Source of the DNA: Cladopsammia gracilis
Lineage: Eukaryota > Cnidaria > Anthozoa > Scleractinia > Dendrophylliidae
Assembly: GCA_022457155.1 (NCBI GenBank)
Contig: JAJGOT010001014.1
Location: 40,362-104,361, forward strand
Reading direction: 5' to 3'
Length of the DNA: 64,000 bases
Shown here: positions 1 to 11,178 of the stretch, piece after piece
Layout of the letters: each line of letters starts with the position of its first letter
Numbering within the stretch: position 1 is the first letter of the stretch
Made by a program: the position numbers and the translations under genes
The notes under the pieces: generated by a model
What the model was told of the DNA's origin: nothing
The model's input: the letters and a program-made list of their open reading frames with translations, nothing else
Databases searched by the model: none

Positions 1-3000
1 CCTCCTGTTTTCCCCTGTTTTCCCCTGTTTTCTCGTGTTTTCCCCTGTTTCCTCCTGTTTTCCCCTGTTTTCCCCTGTTTTCTCGTGTTTTCCCCTGTTT
101 TCTCCTGTTTTCCCCTGTTTCCTCCTGTTTTCTCCTGTTTTCCACTGTTTTCTCCTGTTTTCCCCTGTTTTCTTGTGTTTTCCCCTGTTTTCCACTGTTT
201 TCTCGTGTTTTCTCCTGTTTTCCCCTGTTTTCTCGTGTTTTCCCCTGTTTTCTCCTGTTTTCTCCTGTTTTCTCCTGTTTTCTCGTGTTTTCCCCTGTTT
301 TCCCCTGTTTTCTCGTGTTTTCCCCTGTTTTCTCGTGTATTCCCCTGTTTTCTCCTGTTTTCCCCTGTTTCCTCCTGTTTTCCCCTGTTTTCCCCTGTTT
401 TCTCGTGTTTTCCCCTGTTTCCTCCTGTTTTCCCCTGTTTTCCCCTGTTTTCTCGTGTTTTCCCCTGTTTTCTCCTGTTTTCCCCTGTTTCCTCCTGTTT
501 TCTCCTGTTTTCCACTGTTTTCTCCTGTTTTCCCCTGTTTTCTTGTGTTTTCCCCTGTTTTCCACTGTTTTCTCGTGTTTTCTCCTGTTTTCCCCTGTTT
601 TCTCGTGTTTTCCCCTGTTTTCTCCTGTTTTCTCCTGTTTTCTCCTGTTTTCTCGTGTTTTCCCCTGTTTTCCCCTGTTTTCTCGTGTTTTCCCCTGTTT
701 TCTCGTGTATTCCCCTGTTTTCTCCTGTTTTCCCCTGTTTCCTCCTGTTTTCCCCTGTTTTCCCCTGTTTTCTCGTGTTTTCCCCTGTTTCCTCCTGTTT
801 TCCCCTGTTTTCCCCTGTTTTCTCGTGTTTTCCCCTGTTTTCTCCTGTTTTCCCCTGTTTCCTCCTGTTTTCTCCTATTTTCCCCTGTTTTCTCGTGTTT
901 TCCCCTGTTTTCTCCTGTTTTCCCCTGTTTCCTCCTGTTTTCTCCTGTTTTCTCGTGTTTTCTCGTGTTTTCCCCTGTTTTCTCCTGTTTTCCCCTGTTT
1001 TACCCTGTTTTCCCCTGTTTTACCCTGTTTTACCCTGTTTTCCCCTGTTTTCTCGTGTTTTCCCCTGTTTTCTCGTGTATTCCCCTGTTTTCTCCTGTTT
1101 TCTCCTGTTTTCCCCTGTTTCCTCCTGTTTTCCCCTGTTTTCCCCTGTTTTCTCGTGTTTTCCCCTGTTTTCTCGTGTTTTCCCCTGTTTTCTCCTGTTT
1201 TCCCCTGTTTCCTCCTGTTTTCTCCTGTTTTCTAGTGTTTTCTCGTGTTTTCCCCTGTTTTCTCCTGTTTTCCCCTGTTTTACCCTGTTTTCCCCTGTTT
1301 TCTCGTGTTTTCCCCTGTTTTCTCGTGTATTCCCCTGTTTTCTCCTGTTTTCTCCTGTTTTCCCCTGTTTCCTCCTGTTTTCCCCTGTTTTCTCCTGTTT
1401 TCCCCTGTTTTCCCCTGTTTTCTCCTGTTTTCTCCTATTTTCCCCTGTTTTCCCCTGTTTTCCAATGTTTTCTCGTGTTTTTCCCCTGTTTTCCCCTGTT
1501 TTCCCCTGTTTTCTCGTGTTTCCCCTGTTTTCTCCTGTTTTCCCCTGTTTTCTCCTGTTTTCCCCTGTTTTCTCCTGTTTTCTCCTGTTTTCTCCTGTTT
1601 TCCCCTCTTTTCTCCTGTTTTCTTTTCTCGTGTCTCCTGTCTCCTGTTTCCTCCTGTCAGGAGGAAACAGGAGAAAACAGGGGAAAACAGGAGAAAACAG
1701 TAGGAAACAGGAGGAAACAGGGTAAAACAGGAGGAAACAGGGGAAAACAAGAGAAAACAGGGGAAAACAGGAGAAAACAGGGGAAAACAGGAGGAAACAG
1801 GAGAAAAGAGGAGAAAACAGGGGAAAACAGGAGAAAACAGGGGAAAACAGGAGAAAACAGGAGAAAACAGGAGAAAACAGGGGAAAACAGGAGAAAACAG
1901 GGGAAAACAGGAGAAAACAGGAGAAAACAGGGAAAAACACGAGAAAACAGGGGAAAACACGAGAAAACAGGAGAAAACAGGGGAAAACACGAGAAAACAG
2001 GCTAAAACAGGAGAAAACAGGGGAAAACAGGAGAAAACAGGGGAAAACAGGAGAAAACAGGAGAAAACAGGAGAAAAGAGGGGAAAACAGGAGAAAACAG
2101 GAGAAAACAGGAGAAAACAGGGGAAAACAGGAGAAAACAGGAGAAAACAGGGGAAAACAGGAGAAAACAGGAGAAAACAGGGGAAAACAGGAGAAAACAG
2201 GGGAAACACGAGAAAACAGGGGAAAACAGGGGAAAACAGGAGAAAACAGGGGAAAACACGAGAAAACATTGGAAAACAGGGGAAAACAGGGGAAAATAGG
2301 AGAAAACAGGAGAAAACAGGGGAAAACAGGGGAAAACAGGAGAAAACAGGGGAAAACAGGGGAAAACAGGGGAAAACACGAGAAAACAAGGGAAAACAGG
2401 GGAAAATAGGAGAAAACAGGAGAAAACAGGGGAAAACAGGAGAAAACAGGGGAAAACAAGAAAAAACAGGGGAAAACAGGGGAAAACAAGAGAAAACAGG
2501 GGAAAACAGGAGAAAACAGGGGAAAACAGGGGAAAACACGAGAAAACAAGGGAAAACACGAGAAAACAAGGGAAAACAGGGGAAAATAGGAGAAAACAGG
2601 AGAAAACAGGTGAAAACACGAGAAAACAGGGGAAAACAAGAAAAACAGGGGAAAACAGGGGAAAACAAGAGAAAACAGGGGAAAACAAGAGAAAACAGGG
2701 GAAAACAAGAGAAAACAGGGGAAAACCCGAGAAAACAGGAGAAAACAGGAGAAAACAGGGGAAAACACGAGAAAACAGGGGAAAACAGGAGAAAACACGA
2801 GAAAACAGTGGAAAACAGGGGAAAACACAAAAAAACAGGGGAAAACAGGGGAAAACACGAGAAAACAGGGGAAAACAGGGGAAAACAGGAGAAAACAGGA
2901 GAAAACAGGGGAAAACACGAGAAAACAGGAGAAAACAGGAGAAAACAGGGGAAAACACGAGAAGACAGGGGAAAACAGGGGAAAACACAAGAAAACAGGG

Positions 3001-3050
3001 GAAAACAGGAGAAAACAGTGGAAAACAGGAGAAAACAGGAGGATACAGGG
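1..3050. repeat. Head-to-head inverted 10-bp minisatellite (about 3 kb)
   Basis: Positions 1 to about 1640 are tandem 10-mers of the type TCYCCTGTTT (variants with TCTCGTGTTT, TCCACTGTTT, CCTCCTGTTT). From about 1658 to 3050 the same unit runs on the other strand (GRGAAAACAG). The arms meet in a 16-bp perfect inverted repeat (1641-1656 and 1658-1673) around a single T at 1657. The long open frames rich in Phe-Ser-Pro-Val or Glu-Asn-Arg-Lys are by-products of a unit length that avoids stops, and I do not call them genes. Confidence 0.95.
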
Positions 3051-3260
3051 TGTAAATTCTAATGCAGTGTAAATTCTAAATACATTATAATAGGGGATAC
3101 ATGAAGTACCTACGGGCTGAGCAGCCGAAGAGCAGCCGCGTTTTATTTACAGCGAGCATAGAGACTCTCGAGCATTGAGCTTTGAAAGTCAAGCCTTGAG
3201 CTTTGAAATTAACGTAGAGCTTTTGAAACTCATCACTAAAGCTTTTGAAACTCATCGAGG
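3051..3260. other. Flank of the ISL2EU-type element, no gene
   Basis: This stretch separates the minisatellite from the first coding exon. It holds short direct repeats (GAGCTTTGAAA and GCTTTTGAAACTCATC each occur twice) and probably the 5' flank and promoter of the nuclease gene. I could not identify a terminal inverted repeat partner downstream of 7837 by eye. Confidence 0.4.
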
Positions 3261-3641
3261 ATGGACGAAGATAAAAAGCACACAGAGTGGGTGACAGAAG
3301 ATCTCGCAAAGTGGAGCGCTGATGAGCTAAAATCGCTTCTTACGAAGCTCAAATTGAAGGCTTCGGGGACAAAGCACGAGCTTGTTCATCGACTACTGCC
3401 ATTTCAAAAGGATGACGGTTTGCTTGAGAAACACGTCAAGGAAATTAATAAGAGTTTCAAGTTCAAGACGAGTATGGATAAAACAATAATACCACCACCT
3501 TCTGCTGAGTGGAACGCAGACAGCTCTTTTTACCCGAAGGTAACGGCAGAGACTATTTCCGATTACGTAGCATTTAAACGACAGGGGGGGAAAGGTCAGT
3601 ACCGAAAAGCCAAGAGAATGCTTTTTTCAAGAGGAAAATAA
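3261..3641 (+). pseudogene. SAP-domain N-terminal part of YqaJ/SWIM nuclease gene, ends at a frameshift
   Basis: The 126-residue frame opens with an ATG and carries a SAP-like helix-extension-helix at about residues 10-45 (LxKWSADELKSLLTKLKLKASGTK), a common DNA-binding module in this transposon protein family. It stops at 3641. The next frame (from 3656, open upstream to before 3641) continues the protein after a -1 shift inside the A-rich stretch near 3633-3645. Both frames overlap there without a splice signal, so a 1-base indel (decay or sequence error) is the simplest reading. The family is inferred from the downstream SWIM and YqaJ domains. Confidence 0.6.
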
Positions 3642-3655
3642 AAACGGTTAAAGTA

Positions 3656-4781
3656 ATGAAAGTTGAGGACAACAGTACATCTGTCTTTGTCAAGGCGTTT
3701 GTTGTGAAAAGCTTTGGACAGGAAGTCACTCGTCCAGCTACTATTTTGTTCGAAAACAATGCACCTATAAAAGGTCACTGCACGTGTGCAATTGGAAGAT
3801 GTGGAGTTTGCTGCCATATAATCGCTCTGTTGATGTACCTAAACCACTTTAACGAACACAAAGTAAAACTTCTTGCCTTAACACGGACACAGAAAATGCA
3901 AACATGGCATAAGAAGGGGAACCTGTCTCCTCGAAAAGCAACAACTACGTCTCACATCCCTCTGAAAAACTTTCGTAATGTGCGATCTTACCGAAGGTCC
4001 TTAGCCACTAAAAGAAAAACTAAAAAGAAGGATGTTAATGTACCTGCCACTGTTGATGATCTGAAAAGCGACTGGCTAAAAAGAGATGTGAATCAAGTTG
4101 AAGATAACATTAAAAATGCCATTGATGGCCAGAATTTACATAACCATTTCTTCAAGACACTGACAAAATTCAATATTGTTTCTGGCCTTTCCATGCAGCT
4201 GCGGTACAACAATGCTTTCAAACTAAGGGCCGTTCTGGAGGATCACAATTACTGTATGAAAAGCGAAATATATGACCAGGCCCAGGCAGTTTTAAGGCCA
4301 CAATTCTCTGTGATGTCTGGTGATGTCTGGCATTCAAAGCTTGTGACTGATGATGAGAAATTTCCTGAGGAAAAGGAGGCCTCCCAATTAAAGGAAAGCC
4401 ACACCCATGCCAAATCTGATTTGATGTTTGCAAATGAAAAGAAGGCTATGAAGGAGCTTTTGGAGATTGTCCATAGTGCAAAGGGAGCACCGAAAACATT
4501 GTCAGTGCCAAAGTACATCATTAAACCTGAACCATATGGGTCCAATTATGTCAAGGTGGATCAGGGGTCAAGTGAATGGCGCTCTTTGAGGATTGGAGTA
4601 ATTAGTGCAAGCAAGCTTCTATACCTGCTAGGCTTCCACGGTCAGAAAGAATTTATTCGCTCCTGGTTCTTCATCCACAATAAAATTGATGAATCACTTG
4701 CTGCACCGAAAAAATTTAAGAACTTTGCAAGAGGCCATCAGTTTGAAAGAAAGGCAATCGAGTTATTTGAAGAGCTTTCAG
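3656..4781 (+). CDS. SWIM zinc finger and N-terminal half of YqaJ-type nuclease domain (exon)
   Basis: The frame is open from about 3640 and its first ATG is at 3656. A SWIM zinc finger lies near residues 41-60 (HCTCAIGRCGVCCH, CxC..CxH). A basic linker follows, then the start of a YqaJ/lambda-exonuclease-like fold near residue 305 (QGSSEWRSLRIGVISASKL) and an ARGHQFERKAIELFEEL helix. The exon ends with a GT donor at 4782. Read-through to the stop at 4825 would truncate the nuclease domain before its metal-binding residues. The role is inferred to be the nuclease partner of an ISL2EU transposase. Confidence 0.7.
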
Positions 4782-5103
4782 GTTTGTTTGGTAGATTCAG
4801 CTTGCTATTCTCAAAGTTCCATTAAGACATTTTTTCATTTATTTTTTTTTAGTGGCCCAATGTTTTTTTCCTGTCTTTTCCCCTACAGTTTTGTAATATT
4901 TTTTGGGGGTGTTCTTTCTGACCACTTAGGTATATGTGTTTGTATGTTGGGGTGGGTGGGTGAGCATTAGGGGCAGGGGTGCAAACAGGAGACTTATCAG
5001 AGATTGACGCTTAATAGAGCTTTTACAGTATTCTTTTACATTATTTTTTTTAACATTCTTTAACACTGATGTCTCTAGTAAATTTATGTCCTACTTGTTT
5101 CAG
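4782..5103 (+). other. Intron in the YqaJ nuclease gene
   Basis: The exon frame ends at G-4781 followed by GTTTGT. At 5090-5103 there is a T-rich tract ending in TTTCAG. Joining 4781 to 5104 keeps phase (first base of a Gly codon plus two bases) and restores the family pattern in which a GVPISPSGF segment precedes the YGASPDG nuclease motif. The intron is T-rich and has stops in all frames. Confidence 0.75.
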
Positions 5104-5576
5104 GAGTTCCAATTTCTCCAAGTGGGTTTTTTTATCACCCCTCAGATCCAAGGTATGGTGCAAGCCCAGATGGAATTGGAAAATCGTTTCTAGTAGAAGT
5201 CAAAACAAGGGCTGAAGGAAGCAATGCTCCCCTGAACAATCTGACTGGATCCCATGTCCTGCAAGCAAATTTCCAGATGGCTTGCACTGTTGCAGAAATA
5301 ACATTTCTTGAGTCCTACTTGCCTGAGCAACACATTGCAAACTTTTTCACAATAGAAAGAAACAATCTCTTGATTGATGTTTGTAAAATGATTACTGACC
5401 ATATTTTAGAAAGAAAGACAGTTACTTATTGGCCTCATGAGGAAAACAAGTTACTCAAGAAACTTGGTGACCAAGTTATGGGACAAATCCCATCTTTTGA
5501 TAGCTTAAGGCCACTACGATCTTGGGTGAATAATATGGCCAAAAGTGTGGAACAAGTACTATTGTGTCCAGGGTAA
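5104..5576 (+). CDS. C-terminal exon of YqaJ-type nuclease
   Basis: The exon encodes the catalytic half of the nuclease. It has YGASPDGIG (metal-binding Asp) followed by VEVKTRAEG (the E-x-K pair), the usual D..ExK signature of the PD-(D/E)XK/YqaJ fold. A helical C-terminus ends at TAA 5574-5576. The ATG at 5277 lies downstream of the catalytic residues, so this is not an independent gene. It converges with the transposase gene. Confidence 0.75.
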
Positions 5577-6274
5577 CCATTGAATTCATGAGGTTCCGAG
5601 GAATTCACTTCAACATTCAACTGATGCAAATTATTCTTCAAATGACAACTGTTTTTAAGTGAATCTCCCCACTTCTGTGATCGTTCCTCGTTTACCATAG
5701 TTGTAAAGCTTGTGTTCATGTCTCTACTGTGGGGATAAAATACAAATTATGATCACCTTGGGGATTTATAAATAAAAATAGCCCAGAGAACAAAATTAAT
5801 ATAAATGGAGTCTGTTGCACCTTTATAGTTGTTTTTAATTTTATTGATATTACAATGTAGTCACTTGGGATTATAGGCAATGGCATTTCAACTGCTTAAT
5901 GTTTGCCTTAATCAATTTTCTTGAAAGCTGTGATTCAATGGTGGATTTAATGAAATCAGATGTTATTGGCTGGGGGGGGGGGGGGGGTAGTTGACCTATG
6001 TCTGGGTATAGGACAAAAAATGCATACCCTGTATGACGCCCTCTACTTTAGGACAATGTTTAGGATAAAGGACAAAATACACCCTGCAATCATGCAACCA
6101 TACCCTGATTAGGATAGGTTCAGTTCCTGTTTAGGACAGAGAGGCCAAAAACCATACCCTGTCCAGTGGCACATCTTTGAAAAGGCCACATGAAGGATTC
6201 CCCAACCCCCCCCCCCCCCCCCACTGGATTTTTTAATTGTGAACATTTATTTGCTCCTTCTTATCAACACTATT
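5577..6274. repeat. Intergenic region with G/C homopolymers and ATACCCTG-type repeats
   Basis: This is the non-coding gap between the convergent transposon genes. It holds a run of about 17 G near 5970-5988, a run of C near 6205-6221, and between them degenerate repeats built on GGACAAAA and (A)TACCCTG. The G-run/repeat/C-run layout resembles the small MITE-like insertion at 47544-47951, so 5970-6221 may be a related insertion. Confidence 0.5.
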
Positions 6275-7837
6275 TTAAGAGTTCTTTGGACCAACTGGGC
6301 TCTTTAGCATGTTCACAATGTGAGCAAATATTTTGAAACAGTGGCCAAGGATATCAATACGGCTGAGAGGCCAGCAAGCATTTAAAATGGTCCAATCCCT
6401 TATCCGTCCAATATAGTTCTCATTATAAATCCTCAGGGTAGCAATGTCAAAATTTTTGCAAATATCTGTTTCTTCGTACTGATCTGAAAATTTCAGAGGA
6501 GGCCTGTTATGAAGAATTCCTTTGGAGTGGCACAAGTCTGAAATATTAAAACCCTTATCGGTTAAGACAATTTTCCCCTTATTTATTTTGCTTAAAATCC
6601 CGCACTGATCAGTTATGTCACTGTCAGATATAGTTCCAGGGTATGTTTCGCTGCAGTGAAGTAATCCCCCATGAGGAAAAATCCAGATGGACGTTTTTCC
6701 TGTGGTGTGGTTCTTGTACGAACTGAATGTTATATTATTGATGTCATAGTTCTCCGACTGACCAATCCATGTCTCAGTGGCATCTCCAAGTGCCTCAGTG
6801 GCTGCATACCCAGCTTCTATGAATTCCTTTGGTAGGAATTCCTCCACAAATCCTGGCAAAGGTTTCAATTCCAGGCATTCAAACAACGAAGAAAGAAATA
6901 CTGCCCATGCAACAAAGTTTCTAGATACAGTTGAAATACTGGCTCCAGTCATCCATGAAACTACTCCCAGGTGAAGACTATGTCTGCAGATTGAAAAAAA
7001 GCAGACCACCTCAGTTTTTAAATCCAATTTCCTACTCTTTGTTTCCATTCCACTTCCTCTACAGTCAGGATATACTATGAGGTGTACAAATGGCTCAATA
7101 GCCTCAAATAAACAATCAAACTCTGTTGTAGTTAGCCCCGTCATGTAAAAAAACTTTTGTGGATAATGAATAAGGTTGGCATAAGTGAATTTAATTTGAC
7201 CAAGTTGACACCTAAGTTGTTTCAGTTGGAATTGCAGGTTTTGCTCTCTTTCCATAACATCATTAAGTTGTTTTTTCAGATTGGCCATCTCAAGTTCCTT
7301 TTCCTTCAACTTCCTCTTAATTGCATCACATTGTTTTCTCAGGTCTTCATTCTCAGATTTCAAATTCTCAGAATGTTTGTTCACGCTTTCGTGGTCATTT
7401 CTTGACAACTCCTGTTCTGTACAGGAAATACCCGCATCACGATAGCTTTCTATTAACCTTCGCTTTGCCTTTGGTGTGTTTTGCGAACTGCGTTTTGCCG
7501 CTGCGAGTTTTCTTGCCTTTCTCTTCTTGCCATTCGAACACCGAGGTTTTGAGTTTTCAAGCTTCTTTATATAGTCCTCTGTACAGATAACATCTGGCGG
7601 ATCATCAATGCTTTCTCTTCGTCCTTTTGACCAGTGTGCCGAACAAATGACTTGCTTCTTCCAATTTACGTTTTCATTTACAAGAACTTTACGGTAAGAA
7701 GTCTTAAGTTCGTCGTTTCGTTTATCTATTGAGGTAAGGGTGTAATACTCCAGTCCCTCGTTTCTCCAATTATTAGTGCATAGTGCACCGGCACAATTCC
7801 AATGCCACCTGGACTTCTTAGAAGAGGAGGTCGCCAT
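6275..7837 (-). CDS. THAP-domain DDE transposase (ISL2EU/Harbinger-like, DDE_Tnp_4 type)
   Basis: I start at the ATG at 7837, which has a good context, rather than the GTG at 7900. An N-terminal THAP zinc finger is visible (WHWNCAGALC, then CSAHW, the C2CH pattern). It is followed by a basic stretch, a leucine-rich coiled coil (about residues 155-215 from the ATG), an HTH-like segment (TTTEFDCLFEAIEPF) and a DDE catalytic domain. The probable acidic residues are in DATETWIG, LTDKGF and NENYIGRIRDW. It ends with LLKSPVGPKNS. The frame is intact over 520 residues, so the protein could be active. Binding of the transposon ends is inferred from the family. Confidence 0.8.
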   Translation of the reverse strand: MATSSSKKSRWHWNCAGALCTNNWRNEGLEYYTLTSIDKRNDELKTSYRKVLVNENVNWKKQVICSAHWSKGRRESIDDPPDVICTEDYIKKLENSKPRCSNGKKRKARKLAAAKRSSQNTPKAKRRLIESYRDAGISCTEQELSRNDHESVNKHSENLKSENEDLRKQCDAIKRKLKEKELEMANLKKQLNDVMEREQNLQFQLKQLRCQLGQIKFTYANLIHYPQKFFYMTGLTTTEFDCLFEAIEPFVHLIVYPDCRGSGMETKSRKLDLKTEVVCFFSICRHSLHLGVVSWMTGASISTVSRNFVAWAVFLSSLFECLELKPLPGFVEEFLPKEFIEAGYAATEALGDATETWIGQSENYDINNITFSSYKNHTTGKTSIWIFPHGGLLHCSETYPGTISDSDITDQCGILSKINKGKIVLTDKGFNISDLCHSKGILHNRPPLKFSDQYEETDICKNFDIATLRIYNENYIGRIRDWTILNACWPLSRIDILGHCFKIFAHIVNMLKSPVGPKNS

Positions 7838-8820
7838 TACTCGGCTCGACTTGCGCGATGCAAATGTCCGGCAGACGCGGAACTCGCCCCAGTCCCTCAC
7901 GATATGAAATCCGGCAATTGACCGTTGAAAATATCCCGCCTTCGCTGCCTTCGGGTCAGCGGCCTTATATTAATCCGAGGTGGATGCGTCATGTATAAGG
8001 ACATAGATTGTACCCTTTCATACGCCCTAAAGATTTTGAAGAATTAACTTCCCCGTTTTCAAGGAGTCGGCTGAGGAGAATCTTGCTTCTGCTTATGGAA
8101 TTGCGCTCCTAGAATAACTGAAAAACCCCAGGATCGACCAGGATCCTCGTAAAGGGTAAACGTTTTCAGGTGCTGACGAGATATCAGCCATTTACTCAAC
8201 CCACTGAACCTGAACATTTGGAATAGAATACGCAACTTTTCAGACTTCTACGAATCACTCTTCGCAATTTAAAGTTGGCCTATTTTATTATTTTAGTTTT
8301 TACTTTATCAGTGCTGGAACAATTTCAATAAGGGGACCGCCTTGTTTTCCATGAGAATTCTGTCGCGTGTCACGCGTCACGCGTCACATGCGCGACATCA
8401 TTTTCAAATAAATTATTCGTACTTTTATTATTCCGTTAAGCTATTCTACCAATACCGAACGCTAAGTAATCTTGACGTTGGCTCTGTCTGTTGTTGCAGT
8501 TTTATTTCCCGAATGACGCCGGCAATCAACAATATGCCAGGCCCGAGTGCACGCTCAAGCGCTTCTTTTACAGGGATTTATCCCATGTGTTTATCAATCT
8601 GCTCCTGGTCTCGCTATTTTCATTTACACGACTTTTAAAGGGTTACATGATTCATTGTTACACAGTTTCTAGCGTCTCCCTTTTACAATTACATGGTTTT
8701 TACAGATATGGATTCCATAAATATGTAGTTCTCAATAAGTGCATTTTAAGCTATAGATAGTAAAGAAGTTACCATCGATAAAAGTTGGAAGTTTCTATGA
8801 AATCCGATTGTATGGCTTTT
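7838..8820. other. Non-coding flank, nothing recognised
   Basis: The first part is presumably the 5' flank of the transposase gene. Around 8360-8395 there is a short CACGCGTCACGCGTCACATGCGCG repeat-like stretch. The short open frames at 8342-8760 have no family features and I treat them as chance. Confidence 0.4.
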
Positions 8821-9013
8821 AGGGGAGCAGGGGTGGTGTAGTGGTGAGAGAACTCGCCTCCCACCAATGTGGCCCGGGTTCGATCCTCGGTCCCGGCGTC
8901 ATATGTGGGTTGAGTTTGTTGCTGGTTCTCTCCTTGCTCCGAGAGGTTTTTCTCCGGGTACTACGGTTTTCCCCTGTCCTAAAAAACCAACATTCTAAAT
9001 TCCAATTCGATCT
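8821..9013 (+). mobile_element. tRNA-derived SINE with cnidarian-type tail domain
   Basis: The head matches an RNA polymerase III tRNA promoter: A box TGGTGTAGTGG at about 8833 and B box GGGTTCGATCC at about 8877, spaced as in a tRNA. The body (GTTGAGTTTGTTGCTGGTTC, TCCTTGCTCCGAGAGGTTT, then TTTTCCCCTGTCC) resembles the conserved central domain reported for cnidarian SINEs, recalled and not searched. Nearly all of it is also open as a chance ORF. Confidence 0.8.
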
Positions 9014-9164
9014 GGAAAGAGGACCTGCATGGACCTTCAAGTTATTGGGGGTAACGAATAATTACAATAGAGTGAAGCAGGGTAAACAGCCTTTAGTTCT
9101 AGTTATCCAGAAGTTCGATACTGAGACTCCACAGTACACAGTTTCAATAGCCCTCCTTTTCTCA

Positions 9165-9560
9165 CTTACTTAAATCACTATTTACGGTACATTTACATGA
9201 TCCAATAAAACATGTAAATTTAATTTACAGGGTTTCAACAGCCCCATTTGTGGTAAAGACATTTACATGTTATTTACAGGATAATTCAAAACATTTTACA
9301 TGTTATTTACAAACGAAGATACTGTAAATCTACCTAAAAAAATTTACATGTTATTTACATGTTCTTCAAATTATAATCCCAGAAAACGACCCTGTAAATC
9401 ACTATTTACAGTACATTTACATGATCTATTGAAACATGTAAATAACATGTAAATTGTTTTTTACAAATCCTTAATATGTTAATTACAATTTACAAATCAT
9501 GTAAATCCAGATTTACATTTTGTAAATTGGATTTACATGTGCATGTAAATTTTCAACTTT
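9165..9560. repeat. TTTACATG/CATGTAAA-rich repeat with internal duplication
   Basis: The motif TTTACATG and its complement recur throughout. A longer block beginning AAATCACTATTTAC occurs at about 9172 and again at about 9396, both running into ACATTTACATGATC. The many short palindromes suggest an AT-rich MITE or satellite fragment. Confidence 0.6.
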
Positions 9561-10991
9561 TCCAGTGTAGTGCTTATATAACTCAACAATGCACGAGGAA
9601 CAAGTTTTTTTATTTCTTTTATAAAATAAAAACGTTTAAAATGAACCTTACGTCACGCGCGTGCTTTATCGAGTTATAATGAACTCGGTTTAACCAATCA
9701 TAGCGCGCGCATTTCCTTGAGCATTTTATAAAAATGTATAAGTTTGGAGAGCACGAGAGAAGCGTAAGAGTTCGCCGAGAGCAACTCTAGCTTCTCGAGT
9801 GCATCCATAACTCGATAGATGCACAGCTTAAAGCATGAGCCAATTGTTTATAACATGGCGAAAGGAAAAGAAAAAAAAGATTGATCGCATGACTGAATGA
9901 AAAAAGGCGCGAAAATTATTGCCGCGTATCGCAGTTCGAATGACAAAGCTGTTCGAACCGCTTGATCTGGAAAAAATCGAACAAACACAATTTTCTGAAA
10001 ATGCCTTCTAATAATTGACTTTGAAATATAGTATGTGCTTTATGCTTCCTTTAACATGTTCCTGAACATTGTTTGAAGCGGATTGGAACCGAAAAATTTC
10101 ACTACGCGGCTGTAGGAACTAAAACGAGCAAGTTTGTATTTTTCCGCATCACGGGCTGTTGTTTGTGCAAGTTTTGTCGAACTCGGTCTGCTCTGTGGAG
10201 CAATGGTTCATGAACTGAAACGGAGACTCGCCGTGTAGCCCACAGCTGTTGTTACTTGAAGAGGGAATAACTTATGCTTTCAGTATGGATTGACTTCCGA
10301 CTTGAAATTGTGTGGACTAAAGATGCGGGGTCTTTAGCGAATGGTCCATGTCAAAACAACAACAAGAACAATTCAACTCGCTTAAACTTGTAAAACAAAC
10401 CTAATTTTCTTGAACGCTGGCTGCTAAAGGAAGGGACTAAAAAGCTACATCGAGTGCAGGTAACGTTTTTTTAACGTTAATTTGTGTCAAAATGTATTAA
10501 TTTTTGACTGCCTTGATTGTAGTTTTTTCAAATCGGATAGCTTTTCGCTCTGTTTAGTCGCATGCTTGTTCAGTTTGTTTTTCAATTCGGAATTGAAGTC
10601 TTTTCAGACACGATTCTCTGCCATTTTACTGCTGTATTTCATGTTGTCTGTTGTTTTATAATAGGTATAATTTCCGTAGAAAACCTCGGTTTGTGAAATT
10701 TTAGCGTAGCGTGGTCACGAGTAAACTTGTAAACATCGCGCGGCCACTAACATTAATTTTTTGACATTTTTATACAGTCATGCAGTGGCCGGCAATAAAT
10801 TAACACTTGAGGTTTGATTTGTGAAGACGTTTGCTTCCACCCGGATATTTACGATGTTGTCCTCCATTTAAAATGCGCTGAAAAGGAGTGAGCAAATGAG
10901 TGAGCGAGAAAAATTATGCTCAGTGGCATTAACACACGTCATTTCTTTGATATTTTTTTTTTAATAAACGCACGGTCTTGCGTATAAAGCT
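9561..10991. repeat. Non-coding dispersed repeat material
   Basis: I see no coding sequence. The part from about 10420 to 10650 (AGGGACTAAAAAGCTACATC, GCAGGTAA, CTGCCATTTTACTG) is a diverged copy of 54045-54285, so this is a dispersed repeat. Confidence 0.45.
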
Positions 10992-11178
10992 AACAAATAG
11001 ATTCCATTTGGCCGTGTGTCTGTTCAGTTGTAGATCACAGATGACGTCAAAATGTGGTAAGAACAAAAAAGTGGCACACGAGCCGCAGGCGAGAGTGTCA
11101 CTGATGCTCTTACCACATTATGACGTCTTCTGTTTTCTATAACTGAACAGACACACGGCCAAATGGAATCTATTTGTT
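10992..11178. repeat. Long perfect-armed inverted repeat (foldback/MITE candidate)
   Basis: The outer 38 bp at 10992-11029 are the exact reverse complement of 11141-11178. The arms then continue imperfectly to about 72 bp (GATGACGTC facing GACGTC, GTGGTAAGA facing TCTTACCAC) with a GC-rich loop. No open frame is present. Confidence 0.85.

Larger units (their letters stand above)
3261..7837. mobile_element. ISL2EU/Harbinger-type DNA transposon with YqaJ nuclease and THAP-DDE transposase genes
   Basis: Two convergent genes fit the known two-gene architecture of ISL2EU elements: a YqaJ-type nuclease protein on the plus strand (3261-5576) and a THAP-domain DDE transposase on the minus strand (6275-7837). 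The 5577-6274 gap carries G and C homopolymers and repeated GGACA/ATACCCTG words. The outer ends are not defined because no TIR or target duplication was recognised, so the limits given are those of the coding parts only. Confidence 0.7.

Noticed and set aside
35..2990. Open frames of up to 656 codons on both strands rich in Phe-Ser-Pro-Val-Cys or Glu-Asn-Arg-Lys
   Set aside because: They are translations of the 10-bp minisatellite. Several frames are open simultaneously on both strands, with no start context or domain.
8821..8900. Functional tRNA gene
   Set aside because: A and B boxes are present, but the cloverleaf is degenerate and the sequence continues into a SINE body.
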